A stretch of DNA of 64,000 nt from Pseudomonas parafulva NBRC 16636 = DSM 17004 (GCF_000730645.1 NZ_BBIU01000019.1:59110-123109); one strand, 5' to 3'. Numbered from the stretch's first letter, positions 42,940 to 53,547 are shown. Numbers and translations: made by a program. The notes: generated from the sequence alone by a model not told the origin.

Positions 42940-43612
42940 CGCGGCCCTCGGCGAGGCGATAGCCGACGCCATGGACGGTATGCAACAGGGGTTTCTCGAA
43001 AGGCTTGTCGATCACCTGGCGCAGCTGGTGCACGTGGCTGCGCAGGCTGTCGCTGTCGGGGCAATCGTCGCCCCACAGGGCTTCTTCCAGCACCTCGCGG
43101 CGCAGCACATGGGGGCTTTTCTGCATGAGTACAGCGAGCAGTTTCAGGCCCACCGGGTTGAGCTTCAGCAAGCGGCCCTGACGGCTGACTTCGAGGGTAT
43201 CCAGGTCGTAGCTCAGGTCTGCCACCTGCAAGGTACGGCGCCCGCCGCCCTGGGCCCGACGCAGCACGGCCTCGATGCGCGCCGACAATTCTGACAGCGC
43301 GAAAGGCTTGAGCAGATAGTCGTCAGCACCGGAGCGGAAGCCTTGCAGGCGGTCGTCCAGCTGGTCGCGGGCCGTCAGCATGATGACCGGTGTGTCGCGG
43401 CGGGCATCCTCACGCAGACGCTTGCACAGGGTATAGCCATCAATGCCAGGCAGCATGATGTCGAGCACGATCAGGTCATAGTGCTCGGTGGCGGCCAGGT
43501 GCAGGCCGGACAGCCCATCCTGGGCGCAGTCGACGGTGTAGCCCTTCATGCCCAGGTAATCGGCAAGGTTGGCCAGGATATCGCGGTTGTCTTCAACCAA
43601 AAGGATGCGCAT
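42929..43612 (-). CDS. colR: Response regulator ColR
   Basis: This 227-aa OmpR/PhoB-type regulator has a receiver domain with D7-D8 and the phosphorylated Asp at D51, conserved Lys in YLLKPFALSEL, and a winged-helix DNA-binding C-terminus starting near residue 128. The system protects the envelope during exposure to Zn, Fe, Mn, phenol or glucose growth. The start at 43612 and length agree with ColR. A ColR box lies in the divergent spacer before the PAP2 phosphatase gene. It is transcribed before colS. Confidence 0.95.
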   Translation of the reverse strand: MRILLVEDNRDILANLADYLGMKGYTVDCAQDGLSGLHLAATEHYDLIVLDIMLPGIDGYTLCKRLREDARRDTPVIMLTARDQLDDRLQGFRSGADDYLLKPFALSELSARIEAVLRRAQGGGRRTLQVADLSYDLDTLEVSRQGRLLKLNPVGLKLLAVLMQKSPHVLRREVLEEALWGDDCPDSDSLRSHVHQLRQVIDKPFEKPLLHTVHGVGYRLAEGRDGV

Positions 43613-43710
43613 TGGGGTCTCCTGTGCGGCGCTTCTCGCTGTGGTGCGCGGCAGGCGCAGCTTACGGCCTCTGTTGCGGCGGTGCCACCCCCGGCGCACA
43701 TTCAGGCTGC

Positions 43711-43726
43711 TTGACGGTTTTTTCAC
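43711..43726 (+). promoter_or_regulatory. ColR box upstream of the PAP2 gene
   Basis: TTGACGGTTTTTTCAC matches the ColR-binding pattern as I recall it: a (T/C)(T/C)NA(C/A) half-site followed by TTTTTCAC. A second TTCAC follows at 43732-43736, 11 bases from the first, giving the tandem spacing usual for OmpR-family regulators. It is 69 bases before the PAP2 ATG. Confidence 0.7.
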
Positions 43727-43794
43727 CGATCCTTCACGAACGCAGGATAGCGGACAGCAGACAATGCGCGACCTTCTCGCGCCCTGGAGCCGCC

Positions 43795-44523
43795 ATGCAG
43801 CAAGCAACCGTACCCCGTCCGATCAATTTCTGGCTGTACCTGGGCATCCCGGCGGCCACCGCACTGGGGCTGATCCTGCTCGAACTGACGTCAGTGGACA
43901 TGGACCTGGCCACGTTGTTTTTCGACAACGCCTCGGGCCAGTTCATCGGCCGCCACAGCTACCTGCTGGAGAACATCCTGCATGACCGGGTAAAGCAGGG
44001 CGTCATGGTGATGGGGATAATGGCACTGGTTGTGTTCACTGCCAGCTTCTTCATCAAGCGGCTGTTCGGCTGGCGGCGTGAGCTCGGTTGCCTGGTGCTG
44101 GCCCTGGGGCTTTCCACCGCATTCGTCACACCGCTTAAAAAGATCACCCAGGTACAGTGCCCGTGGAGCCTCACGCAATTCGGCGGCACGGAAACCTACA
44201 GCAAACTGCTGGAACCCCGCCCTGCCACCGCCAAGCCGGGGCTGTGCTGGCCAGGCGGTCACGCCACGACCGGCTTCTGCCTGTTCGCCCTGTTCTTCGC
44301 CTTGCGTGACCGCAAGCCGCGCTTGGCACGGGCGGCACTGGCGGTAGCGTTCGTGGCGGGGTCGGTGCTGTCCCTCGGGCGAATGATGCAGGGCGCGCAC
44401 TTTCTCTCACACAACCTGTGGACCGCCGTGTTCTGCTGGCTGATCGGCCTGGGGTCGTACTACCTGATTCTCTACCGCCACCGGCCCGTCAACGTACCAG
44501 CCATTGGGCGCGGCGCGGCGTAA
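43795..44523 (+). CDS. PAP2-type membrane phosphatase
   Basis: This 242-aa inner membrane protein of the PAP2/lipid phosphatase family has about five to six helices. The catalytic three-part signature is present: KKITQVQCPW, then WPGGHATTGF with the catalytic His, and the third part RMMQGAHFLSHNLW. Relatives dephosphorylate lipid A, undecaprenyl pyrophosphate or phosphatidic acid. A ColR box upstream suggests that it belongs to the ColRS regulon and adjusts envelope phosphates. The start ATG is 43795, preceded by GGAG. It converges on groEL. Confidence 0.88.
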   Translation: MQQATVPRPINFWLYLGIPAATALGLILLELTSVDMDLATLFFDNASGQFIGRHSYLLENILHDRVKQGVMVMGIMALVVFTASFFIKRLFGWRRELGCLVLALGLSTAFVTPLKKITQVQCPWSLTQFGGTETYSKLLEPRPATAKPGLCWPGGHATTGFCLFALFFALRDRKPRLARAALAVAFVAGSVLSLGRMMQGAHFLSHNLWTAVFCWLIGLGSYYLILYRHRPVNVPAIGRGAA

Positions 44524-44540
44524 GCCCACCTTTGAACGCG

Positions 44541-44576
44541 CAAAAAAATGCCCCGGCTCTCGCGAGCCGGGGCATT
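44541..44576 (-). terminator. groEL terminator
   Basis: AATGCCCCGGCT (44547-44558) pairs with AGCCGGGGCATT (44565-44576) around a six-base loop; on the minus strand it is followed by seven T residues. It lies between the convergent PAP2 and groEL genes. Confidence 0.92.
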
Positions 44577-44601
44577 GGGTGCCGCTGGGGGTAAGGCTGG
44601 C

Positions 44602-46251
<1,650 letters not shown>

Positions 46252-46294
46252 TTAATCCTTGAAAATCTTTGGAGTAACGGGAAGTCGGGGGAAA

Positions 46295-46588
46295 TCAGCC
46301 TTCGACAACGGCCAGGATTTCGTTTTCGGCCATGACCAGCAGGTCTTCGCCGTCGACTTTCACGGTGTTGCTACCCGAGTACGGGCCGAAAACCACTTTG
46401 TCACCCACTTTGACGGCCAGCGCACGTACTTCACCGTTGTCCAGGACGCGGCCGGTGCCGACAGCGACGACTTCGCCGCGGTTGGGTTTTTCAGCGGCCG
46501 AACCCGGCAGGACGATACCGCCAGCGGTTTTCGATTCTTCTTCGCTGCGACGGATGACGACGCGGTCATGCAGAGGACGAAGCTTCAT
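46295..46588 (-). CDS. groES: Co-chaperonin GroES
   Basis: This 97-aa co-chaperonin caps the GroEL cage. The start is ATG 46588 ([14 protein letters not shown]), preceded by GGGAGAG. The mobile loop [14 protein letters not shown] is visible near residues 17-30. Length and sequence are typical. Upstream is a 140-base leader with three hairpins and a sigma-32 promoter. The gene is first in the operon with groEL. Confidence 0.97.
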   Translation of the reverse strand: MKLRPLHDRVVIRRSEEESKTAGGIVLPGSAAEKPNRGEVVAVGTGRVLDNGEVRALAVKVGDKVVFGPYSGSNTVKVDGEDLLVMAENEILAVVEG

Positions 46589-46730
46589 TGTCGATCTCTC
46601 CCAAATTGTGGTTTTCATCGGCCGGTGTCGACACCGGCGGGTTGATGCTGTCCGGCGTTGCCGGAAGGCCGCTCGCACGGGGCGAACCGCCTGAGTAATG
46701 TCTGGTGTTGCCACCAGAAACCTTGCGGTG
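46589..46730 (-). ncRNA. Structured groES leader (Pseudomon-groES-type)
   Basis: Three perfect hairpins lie in the leader: GCCGGTGTCGACACCGGC (46621-46638), TCCGGCGTTGCCGGA (46651-46665) and TCTGGTGTTGCCACCAGA (46701-46718), the last forming a GCAA tetraloop on the transcribed strand. A Pseudomonas-specific RNA motif upstream of groES is known to me from RNA family surveys and this position and fold agree. Its mechanism, perhaps temperature- or stability-linked, is not known to me. Confidence 0.7.
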
Positions 46731-46736
46731 TCCACT

Positions 46737-46764
46737 ACATGAGGTCGGCCAATTCGATTACAAG
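46737..46764 (-). promoter_or_regulatory. Heat-shock (sigma-32) promoter of groESL
   Basis: On the minus strand, CTTGTAA (46758-46764), 13 bases and CCTCATGT (46737-46744) match the RpoH pattern CTTGAAA-N13-CCCCATNT with one or two changes each. It would place the start near 46730, just before the structured leader. Confidence 0.78.
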
Positions 46765-46861
46765 GCTTGGGTTGGAAATTTTTTTACCGGGGGGCGGTAC
46801 AAGGCAGGTTCAGGCATGGGGCTGCTGCGCAACCCCTTCACAGCGGTGTCACCGGGGCAGG

Positions 46862-47326
46862 TTATTTATCGCGGCGCTCATACTCGCCCTCGATCACGTT
46901 CGGCCGATGGCCGCCGTCACGGGGGGGCTGGGCCTGGAACGGGTCGTCCTGAAAGGCTCGCTGGCGCATGGCCTGGGCCTCGGCGCGTTCGCGCATCTTG
47001 CGCGCCGCCAGATGACGGGTGAACGGCAGCAGGCACAGCAGGCCGAGCACGTCGCTGATAAAACCGGGGATGAGCAGCAGGCCACCGCCCACCGCCAGCA
47101 TCATGCCCTGGAACATGTCCTCGGCTGGCAACTCGCCGCGCTGCAGGCTCTCACGGGCACGCAACGCCGTGGCCAAGCCGGCCACGCGCATCACCAGTAC
47201 GCCCAGGGCGGAGCCGGCGATGATCAGCAGCAAGGCCGGGAAAAAGCCGATGGCAGCGCTTACTTTCACGAAAACGAACAGTTCCAGCACCGGGAACAGA
47301 AGCAGCAGCAATAGAAAAACACGCAT
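46862..47326 (-). CDS. fxsA: FxsA-like membrane protein
   Basis: This 154-aa inner membrane protein of the FxsA family has about three to four helices (MRVFLLLLLLFPVLELFVFV, the second at LLLIIAGSALGVLVM, the third LLLIPGFISDVLGLLCLLPF). FxsA in E. coli suppresses F exclusion of phage T7. The usual location next to groESL in pseudomonads is seen. Length agrees. The C-terminus is hydrophilic and basic. Confidence 0.88.
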   Translation of the reverse strand: MRVFLLLLLLFPVLELFVFVKVSAAIGFFPALLLIIAGSALGVLVMRVAGLATALRARESLQRGELPAEDMFQGMMLAVGGGLLLIPGFISDVLGLLCLLPFTRHLAARKMRERAEAQAMRQRAFQDDPFQAQPPRDGGHRPNVIEGEYERRDK

Positions 47327-47393
47327 CAAAGCATTCCTCGTCGGAAGACACCCTTCCAGTAAGACCAACAGATGGATGCTTGTGCTCCGTTTT

Positions 47394-48125
47394 TCAAGCA
47401 GGCGCATCGCAGGCGATTGGCCATTGGTCGGCGCGGGCCAGCAAAACCAAGGCCTCGCGCACTTGTGTCGGCGTATTGCAAATACTCGGGAAAGGCAGCC
47501 AGTGAACCGCCTGGCCGATGCGCAAGTGCATGCCTTCGCTGTCCACTCCGGCCATGCAGGCCGGGGCATCGTTGGGCAAACCGGTAAGCTGCACGTAATG
47601 CGCAAGGGCGTTGGCGTGGTCGCTGTTCATGTGCGCGACCATGCCCGCCTCCGCCTGGCCGGCAAACGGGTTGGCGAGGGTTACCTGGTCGAGCCAGTGA
47701 ATGGCACCGAAGCCGCCGATATAGCGGTGCCGTACTGGCACCAGGGTCCAGAAGTCGAAGTCATGGGCGCTGTGGTAATCGGCCGCATCCGGGAAGTAGC
47801 GGTAGTAGCGCTGTGCGGCGGCGTCGATAGCAGCCTGGTCGAGCAGCTTGTGGGCCTGGGCCATTACCGTCAGGCGCCCAACCGCCTGCACGTCTTGGGC
47901 CTCCCGCTCACCCACCAGCAACGAGCACTTGGGGTCTTTCTGCAAGTTGTGGGTGTGCTGTGCGATGCGGCTGATCAGAATCAGGGGGTTGCCCTGGGCG
48001 TCCAGGCAATAGGGCACCACCGAGCCGAAGGGGTAACCGGGCATCGACTTGGAATGGGTCGACAACACGCCACGGTATTCCTTGAGCAGCAATTCCCGGG
48101 CGGGACGGATGGCATTCTGGCTCAC
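47394..48125 (-). CDS. HugZ/PNPOx-like haem-utilisation protein
   Basis: This 243-aa cytoplasmic protein has an FMN-binding split-barrel domain (N-terminal, like pyridoxamine 5'-phosphate oxidase) fused to a DUF2470 C-terminal part (MVAHMNSDHANALAHY). This combination is seen in HugZ-type haem oxygenases and related proteins, and it may degrade haem or bind FMN. The start is GTG 48125 preceded by AGGAG at eight bases. It lies between fxsA and a DUF481 gene, all on the minus strand. Haem activity is inferred only from domain similarity. Confidence 0.8.
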   Translation of the reverse strand: MSQNAIRPARELLLKEYRGVLSTHSKSMPGYPFGSVVPYCLDAQGNPLILISRIAQHTHNLQKDPKCSLLVGEREAQDVQAVGRLTVMAQAHKLLDQAAIDAAAQRYYRYFPDAADYHSAHDFDFWTLVPVRHRYIGGFGAIHWLDQVTLANPFAGQAEAGMVAHMNSDHANALAHYVQLTGLPNDAPACMAGVDSEGMHLRIGQAVHWLPFPSICNTPTQVREALVLLARADQWPIACDAPA

Positions 48126-48175
48126 GGCTAACTCCTCAGGGTTGGAGCCTTACACGCTACAAGCTTCGTGCAGCA

Positions 48176-48203
48176 AGAAAAAGGGGCCATCGCATGGCCC
48201 CTT
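48176..48203 (-). terminator. Terminator of the DUF481 gene
   Basis: AAGGGGCCAT (48181-48190) pairs with ATGGCCCCTT (48194-48203) around three bases, with a run of T following on the minus strand. Confidence 0.88.
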
Positions 48204-48230
48204 CCCTTCAGGCTTGCAGCGTACGGCGCT

Positions 48231-49241
48231 TTACCAGGTAACGCCAAAGCCTGCGGTGTAGCGGGTCTTGTCCAGGTCGCTGTCGCGGGTGCCGGTGATG
48301 ATGTCTTTTTCAGCCTTGAGGTTGAGCGATGCCCATTCGGTAACCTTGTAGCGCAGGCCCATCTCGGCATCCAGCGAGTAGTCGGCCACGTTGCCCAGGG
48401 GTTTGGCCAGCTCGCCATTGGTGAAGAACTGCACTTTCTTGCCAATCAGGTAGCGGGTGTAGTCCCACTTCATCGCAGCCGAATAGAAATTGTCCTTGCC
48501 GCCGTCCTGGTACTCGTAATCGGTGCGGTTGAGCAGCGAGCCCAGCGAGAAGGCACCCAGTTCGTCGTCCCAGAACTGGTAACCCGGGCCGGTACCTACG
48601 GTGCGCTGGCGAGCCAGGTCTTCGACATGGTCACGCTTGTATTCCAGGCGCCCTTGCCAGAACCATTTCTCGGTCAGGAAACGGTCCAGCGCGTATTCGG
48701 CGCTCCAGTTGTCCGTGGTGGTAACGTCGTCCTTGGTCTCACGGTTGTACTCGCCTTCGGCAGTATGCCGCCAGCGACCGTGGCGGGCAGTGGTCTTGAA
48801 GCCGACGTCATAATCATCGGTATCGTTCTCTGCGCGCTTGTAATCCAGCGCGACGTCGACGTTACCCTTCCAGACCAGGTCCTCGACCACCGGCTTGGGC
48901 TTCATGATCTGCTCGATACTGGCAAGCTCCACCGTTTTCGGGGCCTCGCCATTGGCCAGGGTCACCTTGCCAGGCTCGGCGGCCTTGAGTGACTTGGCCT
49001 TCTCGCCGGTGTAGGCGTCCTGTTTGACCAGCAGTTCCTGGTCGCTTTCCAGGGTCTTCACTTGCTTCCAGTCAAGGGCGATTGCGCCGCCGTAAGGCGT
49101 TTCGAGCAGCAACTTGCCGCCATCGAAAACTTTGATCTTGCCGCTCAAGCGGTCACCGTTCTTCATCCAGACGGTATCGGCCAACGCGGGCGAGGCGCAA
49201 AGTGAGGCGGCGAGCAAGGGCAACAGGGATCTAAGAGACAT
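48231..49241 (-). CDS. DUF481 outer-membrane-type protein
   Basis: This 336-aa exported protein has signal peptide MSLRSLLPLLAASLCASPALA, then an SH3-like part (VWMKNGDRLSGKIKVFDG), then a beta-strand-rich domain of alternating polar and aromatic residues, ending YTAGFGVTW, which is typical of an outer membrane barrel C-terminus. The DUF481 family has no established function; it is placed near the outer membrane. It is divergent from the alkyltransferase-like gene and ends in a strong terminator. Confidence 0.85.
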   Translation of the reverse strand: MSLRSLLPLLAASLCASPALADTVWMKNGDRLSGKIKVFDGGKLLLETPYGGAIALDWKQVKTLESDQELLVKQDAYTGEKAKSLKAAEPGKVTLANGEAPKTVELASIEQIMKPKPVVEDLVWKGNVDVALDYKRAENDTDDYDVGFKTTARHGRWRHTAEGEYNRETKDDVTTTDNWSAEYALDRFLTEKWFWQGRLEYKRDHVEDLARQRTVGTGPGYQFWDDELGAFSLGSLLNRTDYEYQDGGKDNFYSAAMKWDYTRYLIGKKVQFFTNGELAKPLGNVADYSLDAEMGLRYKVTEWASLNLKAEKDIITGTRDSDLDKTRYTAGFGVTW

Positions 49242-49393
49242 AAGCGGGCTACGGGTTCGATTTGGCGAGAAAAGCCGGGCATTATCCAGATACCGCCGGC
49301 CGGAGCAAGGACAGACCCGACGCTTGCCATTGAGTTCCACTCTCATTTGTAATGCCGCCGGTCCGGTTTCATCTACAGCCCAGAGAAGGCGCG

Positions 49394-49747
49394 ATGTCTG
49401 ATAGCCCTGCACTTATGACTGAAACTGCAGAACACCGACGAACGGCACTCTATTCAGTGCTGGGCCAAGTGCCACCGGGCAAGGTGGTGAGCTACGGCCA
49501 GTTGGCCGAGCTGGCTGGGCTGGGGCGCGCGGCGCGCTGGGTGGGCCGCACGCTGTCGCAGTTGCCCGAGGGCACACGCCTGCCCTGGCATCGTGTACTG
49601 GGCGCAGGCGGGCGCCTTAGCCTGGCGTCCGGTACGCCTTCGGGGGATGAACAGCGGGCCAGGCTGCGTGCCGAGGGCGTGAATGTGGCCAACAATCGTG
49701 TGGATATGACGCGCCATGGCTGGCGCCCGATGGAGCACAGCGGTTAG
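49394..49747 (+). CDS. Alkyltransferase-like protein (ATL)
   Basis: This 117-aa DNA repair protein of the O6-alkylguanine alkyltransferase-like family lacks the reactive Cys: the active-site motif PCHRV is PWHRV here (LPWHRVLGAGG near residue 66), with Trp in the Cys position. ATLs bind O6-alkylguanine and hand it to nucleotide excision repair. The helix-turn-helix part YGQLAELAGLGRAARWVGRTLS is present. Start 49394 follows AGAAGG. It is 43 bases before ampG on the same strand. Confidence 0.9.
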   Translation: MSDSPALMTETAEHRRTALYSVLGQVPPGKVVSYGQLAELAGLGRAARWVGRTLSQLPEGTRLPWHRVLGAGGRLSLASGTPSGDEQRARLRAEGVNVANNRVDMTRHGWRPMEHSG

Positions 49748-49790
49748 AGTGCGCGCTTTGTTCTGGAAAACTTGAGGCAGATGTTGGTCC

Positions 49791-51317
49791 ATGCCCCGTA
49801 AAACCTGGCGCGCTGCGCTCGCTGCCTATGCCAGCCCGTCAACCCTGGTGCTTTTGCTGCTCGGCTTTGCCGCCGGCCTGCCTTACATGCTGGTTTTCTC
49901 AACTCTTTCGGTATGGCTGCGCGAAGCGGGCGTGGCCCGGGAGACCATTGGTTATGCCAGCCTGATCGGCCTGGCCTACGCCTTCAAATGGGTGTGGTCG
50001 CCCTTGCTCGACCAATGGCGCCTGCCACTGCTCGGTGGCCTGGGCCGCCGTCGCTCATGGTTACTGCTGTCACAGATACTGGTGGTGATCGGGCTGGTTG
50101 GCATGAGCTTGTGCGACCCACAGCAGCACCTGTCGTGGCTGATCGCGCTGGCGGTGCTGGTGGCATTTGCATCTGCCACCCAGGACATTGCCGTGGATGC
50201 CTATCGCCTGGAAATCGCCGATGACCAACGCCAGGCAGCCCTGGCGGCCAGCTACATGGCCGGCTACCGCGTAGCGGCCTTGCTTGCCACGGCCGGTGCC
50301 CTGTTTTTTGCCGAATGGTTCGGCTCCACCGGGTTCAGCTACCTGCACAAAGCCTGGGCCGGTACCTACGTGATGTTTGCAGTGATGATGCTGCCGGCCC
50401 TGTTCACCACCCTGGTCATGCGTGAGCCGCCTGTGCCCATGCGCACCCAACTGTCGGCGGCGCGCTACGGCCTGGCTCACCAGCTGGCATCGGTGTTCGT
50501 ACTGATCATCCTGCTGGTGTCGGTGCCGGCCAGTTTCACGCAGATGTTCAATACCGGCTGGTCAAGCGTGATATCGGGCGAAACCAGCCCGCTCGACCTG
50601 CTGCTCGAAGACCGGGCATTCCTGCGCCTGATCCTGTACGTGCTGCTGAGCTGGGCCTGCCTGTCGAGCCTGGGGCGTCGAGGCCTTGCGCCTGTGCTCA
50701 CGCCGGTCAACGACTTCATCACCCGCTACCGCTGGCAGGCACTGCTGCTGTTGGGGCTGATCGCCACGTACCGCATGTCGGACACGGTCATGGGTGTGAT
50801 GGCCAACGTGTTCTACATTGACATGGGCTTCACCAAGGACCAGATCGCGAGCGTCAGCAAGATCTTCGGCCTGATCATGACGCTGGTGGGCGCGGGTGTT
50901 GGCGGGTTGCTGATCGTGCGCTTCGGCATCATGCCGATCCTGTTCATCGGTGGCGTGGCCTCGGCGGCGACCAACATCCTGTTCGTGATGCTGGCAGACA
51001 TGGGCCCCAACCTCGAAATGCTGGTGGTGACCATCTCGCTGGACAACTTCAGTTCCGGCATGGCCACATCGGCCTTCGTCGCCTACCTGTCCAGCCTGAC
51101 CAACCTGAAATTCTCCGCCACGCAGTACGCACTGCTCAGCTCGATCATGCTGCTGTTGCCGCGGTTGATCGGCGGTTATTCAGGGGTGATGGTGGAGAAG
51201 TTCGGCTACCACGATTTCTTCCTGATCACCGCACTGCTGGGGGTACCCACCCTGATCCTGATCGCCCTGCAGTGGCGTCAGGACAGTGCCCGCGGTAAAC
51301 GGCCAGCCGAGCAGTGA
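49791..51317 (+). CDS. ampG: Muropeptide permease AmpG
   Basis: This 508-aa inner membrane major-facilitator transporter carries GlcNAc-anhydroMurNAc peptides into the cytoplasm for cell-wall recycling, which in turn signals AmpR-controlled beta-lactamase. It has about 14 helices and the AmpG features LLGFAAGLPYMLVFSTLSVWLREAG near residues 22-46. Length is in the family range for pseudomonads (longer C-terminus than E. coli). It converges with the MdfA-like gene. Confidence 0.92.
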   Translation: MPRKTWRAALAAYASPSTLVLLLLGFAAGLPYMLVFSTLSVWLREAGVARETIGYASLIGLAYAFKWVWSPLLDQWRLPLLGGLGRRRSWLLLSQILVVIGLVGMSLCDPQQHLSWLIALAVLVAFASATQDIAVDAYRLEIADDQRQAALAASYMAGYRVAALLATAGALFFAEWFGSTGFSYLHKAWAGTYVMFAVMMLPALFTTLVMREPPVPMRTQLSAARYGLAHQLASVFVLIILLVSVPASFTQMFNTGWSSVISGETSPLDLLLEDRAFLRLILYVLLSWACLSSLGRRGLAPVLTPVNDFITRYRWQALLLLGLIATYRMSDTVMGVMANVFYIDMGFTKDQIASVSKIFGLIMTLVGAGVGGLLIVRFGIMPILFIGGVASAATNILFVMLADMGPNLEMLVVTISLDNFSSGMATSAFVAYLSSLTNLKFSATQYALLSSIMLLLPRLIGGYSGVMVEKFGYHDFFLITALLGVPTLILIALQWRQDSARGKRPAEQ

Positions 51318-51369
51318 GGGCATACAGGTGTTCGGCTTGAGGGGTTTCCGCCTGTGAGATCGGGTGGTT

Positions 51370-52590
51370 TCAATCGCGCCCGATCACCCACCAGAGCGGC
51401 CACAGTGCCAGGCCCCCTGCTACGCCGGCTGCCACGGCAAAATGCAGCAGGCTGGCACCCGCTCCGATCATTGCCAACACAGCGCCACCCAGCCCCAGCA
51501 AGGCAATGGTGATCATGCCCAGCATGGCCGATACCAGCCCCTTGCTCTGCACGCTGGAAAACAACGTCATGCGGTACAGCACCGCGTTCGCCACACCCAA
51601 CCCCAGGGCATACAACGACATCCCCGCCACCACGCTCGGTACGCTCGGCCAGTACCAGGTCGCCAGCACCATCAGGCCCAACCCCGCCAGGTACGGCCAT
51701 AGCGCCCCGCGCACCAGCACAGGTAACGGGTAGCGATCGGCGATGTGGTTGATGATCAGGTTGCCAGCAATCAGCCCACCGAACACCGGCAACTGCCACA
51801 GCGCATAGGCCAGGGTGCTCAGCCCTTCGTCATGAATCAGCAGCACCGGGGACAGCCCGATCCAGCCGATCAGCGGCAGGCCGACCAGGCCCAGCGCAGC
51901 ACTGCCAGCGACAAAGCGGCGGTTGGCCAGCAACTGGCCGTAGCCTGCCAGCAGGGGCAACAGGTGAATGGGGGTAAACGCCAATCGCGAGCCGTCGCGG
52001 CGCTCCACCCCGAGGGTTTCCGGCATCAGGCGATACAGCAGCAACCACGCCGCCACCGCACCGACGGCGAATGCCACGAACAGCCAGCGCCAGTCCAGCC
52101 ACTGCAACATCAGCGTGCCCACCAATGGCCCAAGCAGCGGTGACAGCAAGGCGATGTTGGCCAGCAAGGCCATCATGCGCACCGCATCCGCCTCACTGAA
52201 AGCCTCGTTCAGCGCGGGGTAACTGACCGTCACCACAAAGCCAAGGCCAATGCCCTGCAGCAACCGCAGCAGGTTGAACAGGCCGATGTCATGCACCCAG
52301 AACGTACCCAGGCAGGCCAGGCCAAAGAACGCACAGCCAACCAGCAGCAACGGCCTGCGCCCATAGCGGTCGGCCAGCGGGCCGATCAGCCATTGCAGCA
52401 CCACCCCACCCAGCAGATACAGGTTAAGGGCATGGGGAATGTATTCAGGGCTGGCGTTCAGTTCGCCCACCACCACCGGCATGGCCGGCATCACGGCGTC
52501 ACTGGCCAAGTACGTCAGCAACTCGAACAGGGCCAGCGTCAGGCCGAACAACAGGGCACGCAGGGGGGTTATATACAGCAGTGGCTTCAT
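51370..52590 (-). CDS. MdfA-like multidrug efflux transporter
   Basis: This 406-aa inner membrane MFS drug/H+ antiporter has 12 predicted helices. The first helix contains FELLTYLASDAVMPAM, matching the acidic residues of MdfA (Glu and Asp) that bind cationic drugs, and GPLADRYGRRPLLL as the MFS loop 2-3 motif near residue 69. Length is the same as MdfA. It is alone on this strand, convergent with ampG and after mscS; a local regulator is not seen. Confidence 0.87.
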   Translation of the reverse strand: MKPLLYITPLRALLFGLTLALFELLTYLASDAVMPAMPVVVGELNASPEYIPHALNLYLLGGVVLQWLIGPLADRYGRRPLLLVGCAFFGLACLGTFWVHDIGLFNLLRLLQGIGLGFVVTVSYPALNEAFSEADAVRMMALLANIALLSPLLGPLVGTLMLQWLDWRWLFVAFAVGAVAAWLLLYRLMPETLGVERRDGSRLAFTPIHLLPLLAGYGQLLANRRFVAGSAALGLVGLPLIGWIGLSPVLLIHDEGLSTLAYALWQLPVFGGLIAGNLIINHIADRYPLPVLVRGALWPYLAGLGLMVLATWYWPSVPSVVAGMSLYALGLGVANAVLYRMTLFSSVQSKGLVSAMLGMITIALLGLGGAVLAMIGAGASLLHFAVAAGVAGGLALWPLWWVIGRD

Positions 52591-52704
52591 GATGGCGCAT
52601 CAGGTAGGCAGCAAGGGTCAGGCTATATGCCAGAAATACCCGTATGTTGCTGTGAACAAGTGTAAAAGGATGGGGCCATTGCGCGCCCCACCCTCGATGC
52701 CGGG

Positions 52705-53547
52705 TTACTGCGCAGCTGTTTCCTGCACCACGCGGATGACCCGTTGCGGGAACGGAATGTCGATGCCCTCGGCCTTGAGGCGGTCACGGGCCTGCTCGTT
52801 GAGCATGAAAATCACGTCCCAGTAGTCCGAGGTCTTGGTCCACAGGCGCAGCGACACGGTGATGGAGCTGTCACCCAGGGTGGATACCACAGCCACGGGT
52901 GCGGGGTCGGCCAGCACGCGCGGGTCCTGGGCCAGCTCCAGCAGCACATTGCGAGCCTTCTGCAAATCGGCCTCGTAGTCCACGCCAACGTCGAACACCA
53001 CCTTGCGCGTCGGCTGGCGGTTGGTGTTGGTGATGATACCGTTGGACAAGGTGCCGTTGGGCAGGATCACGGTCTTGTTGTCACCGGTACGCAGCACGGT
53101 GTGGAAGATCTGGATGCTGTCCACGGTACCGCTCACCCCCTGCGCCTCGATCCAGTCGCCGATGCGGAACGGGCGGAACAGCAGAATCAGCACGCCACCG
53201 GCAAAGTTGGCCAGGCTGCCCTGCAGCGCAAGGCCGATGGCCAGGGTGGCACCACCGATGGCAGCGACGAACGAGGTGGTTTCGATGCCGATCATCGACG
53301 CCACGCTGATGGCCAGCAGGATCTTCAGCACGATGTTGGCCAAGGTGCGGATGAAGTTCTGCAGTGCCGGGTCGTGTACCCGCAGGCCCACGAGCTTGGC
53401 CAGCCGGTCGCTGACCTTGTTGGTAACCCACCAGCCAATGGCCAGGGTCACCAGCGCCAATAACAGGCGGCTGCCGTACTCCATGACCATCGGGATCCAG
53501 GTGGCGGTTTGGCGGACGAGCTGATCGACCTCAGCGTTCAAATCCAT
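52705..53547 (-). CDS. mscS: Small mechanosensitive channel MscS-type
   Basis: This 280-aa inner membrane channel is opened by membrane tension during hypo-osmotic shock. Helices near 20-45, 65-90 and 95-115 are followed by the MscS-type TM3 (IGGATLAIGLALQGSLANFAGG) rich in Gly and Ala, and a cytoplasmic beta/alpha vestibule. The start is the second Met (ATG 53547, MDLNAEV), since AGGAG is six bases ahead, whereas the first ATG has none. The gene precedes yajQ downstream on the same strand? No: yajQ lies to its right and runs in the same direction, ending 113 bases before it. Confidence 0.88.
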   Translation of the reverse strand: MDLNAEVDQLVRQTATWIPMVMEYGSRLLLALVTLAIGWWVTNKVSDRLAKLVGLRVHDPALQNFIRTLANIVLKILLAISVASMIGIETTSFVAAIGGATLAIGLALQGSLANFAGGVLILLFRPFRIGDWIEAQGVSGTVDSIQIFHTVLRTGDNKTVILPNGTLSNGIITNTNRQPTRKVVFDVGVDYEADLQKARNVLLELAQDPRVLADPAPVAVVSTLGDSSITVSLRLWTKTSDYWDVIFMLNEQARDRLKAEGIDIPFPQRVIRVVQETAAQ

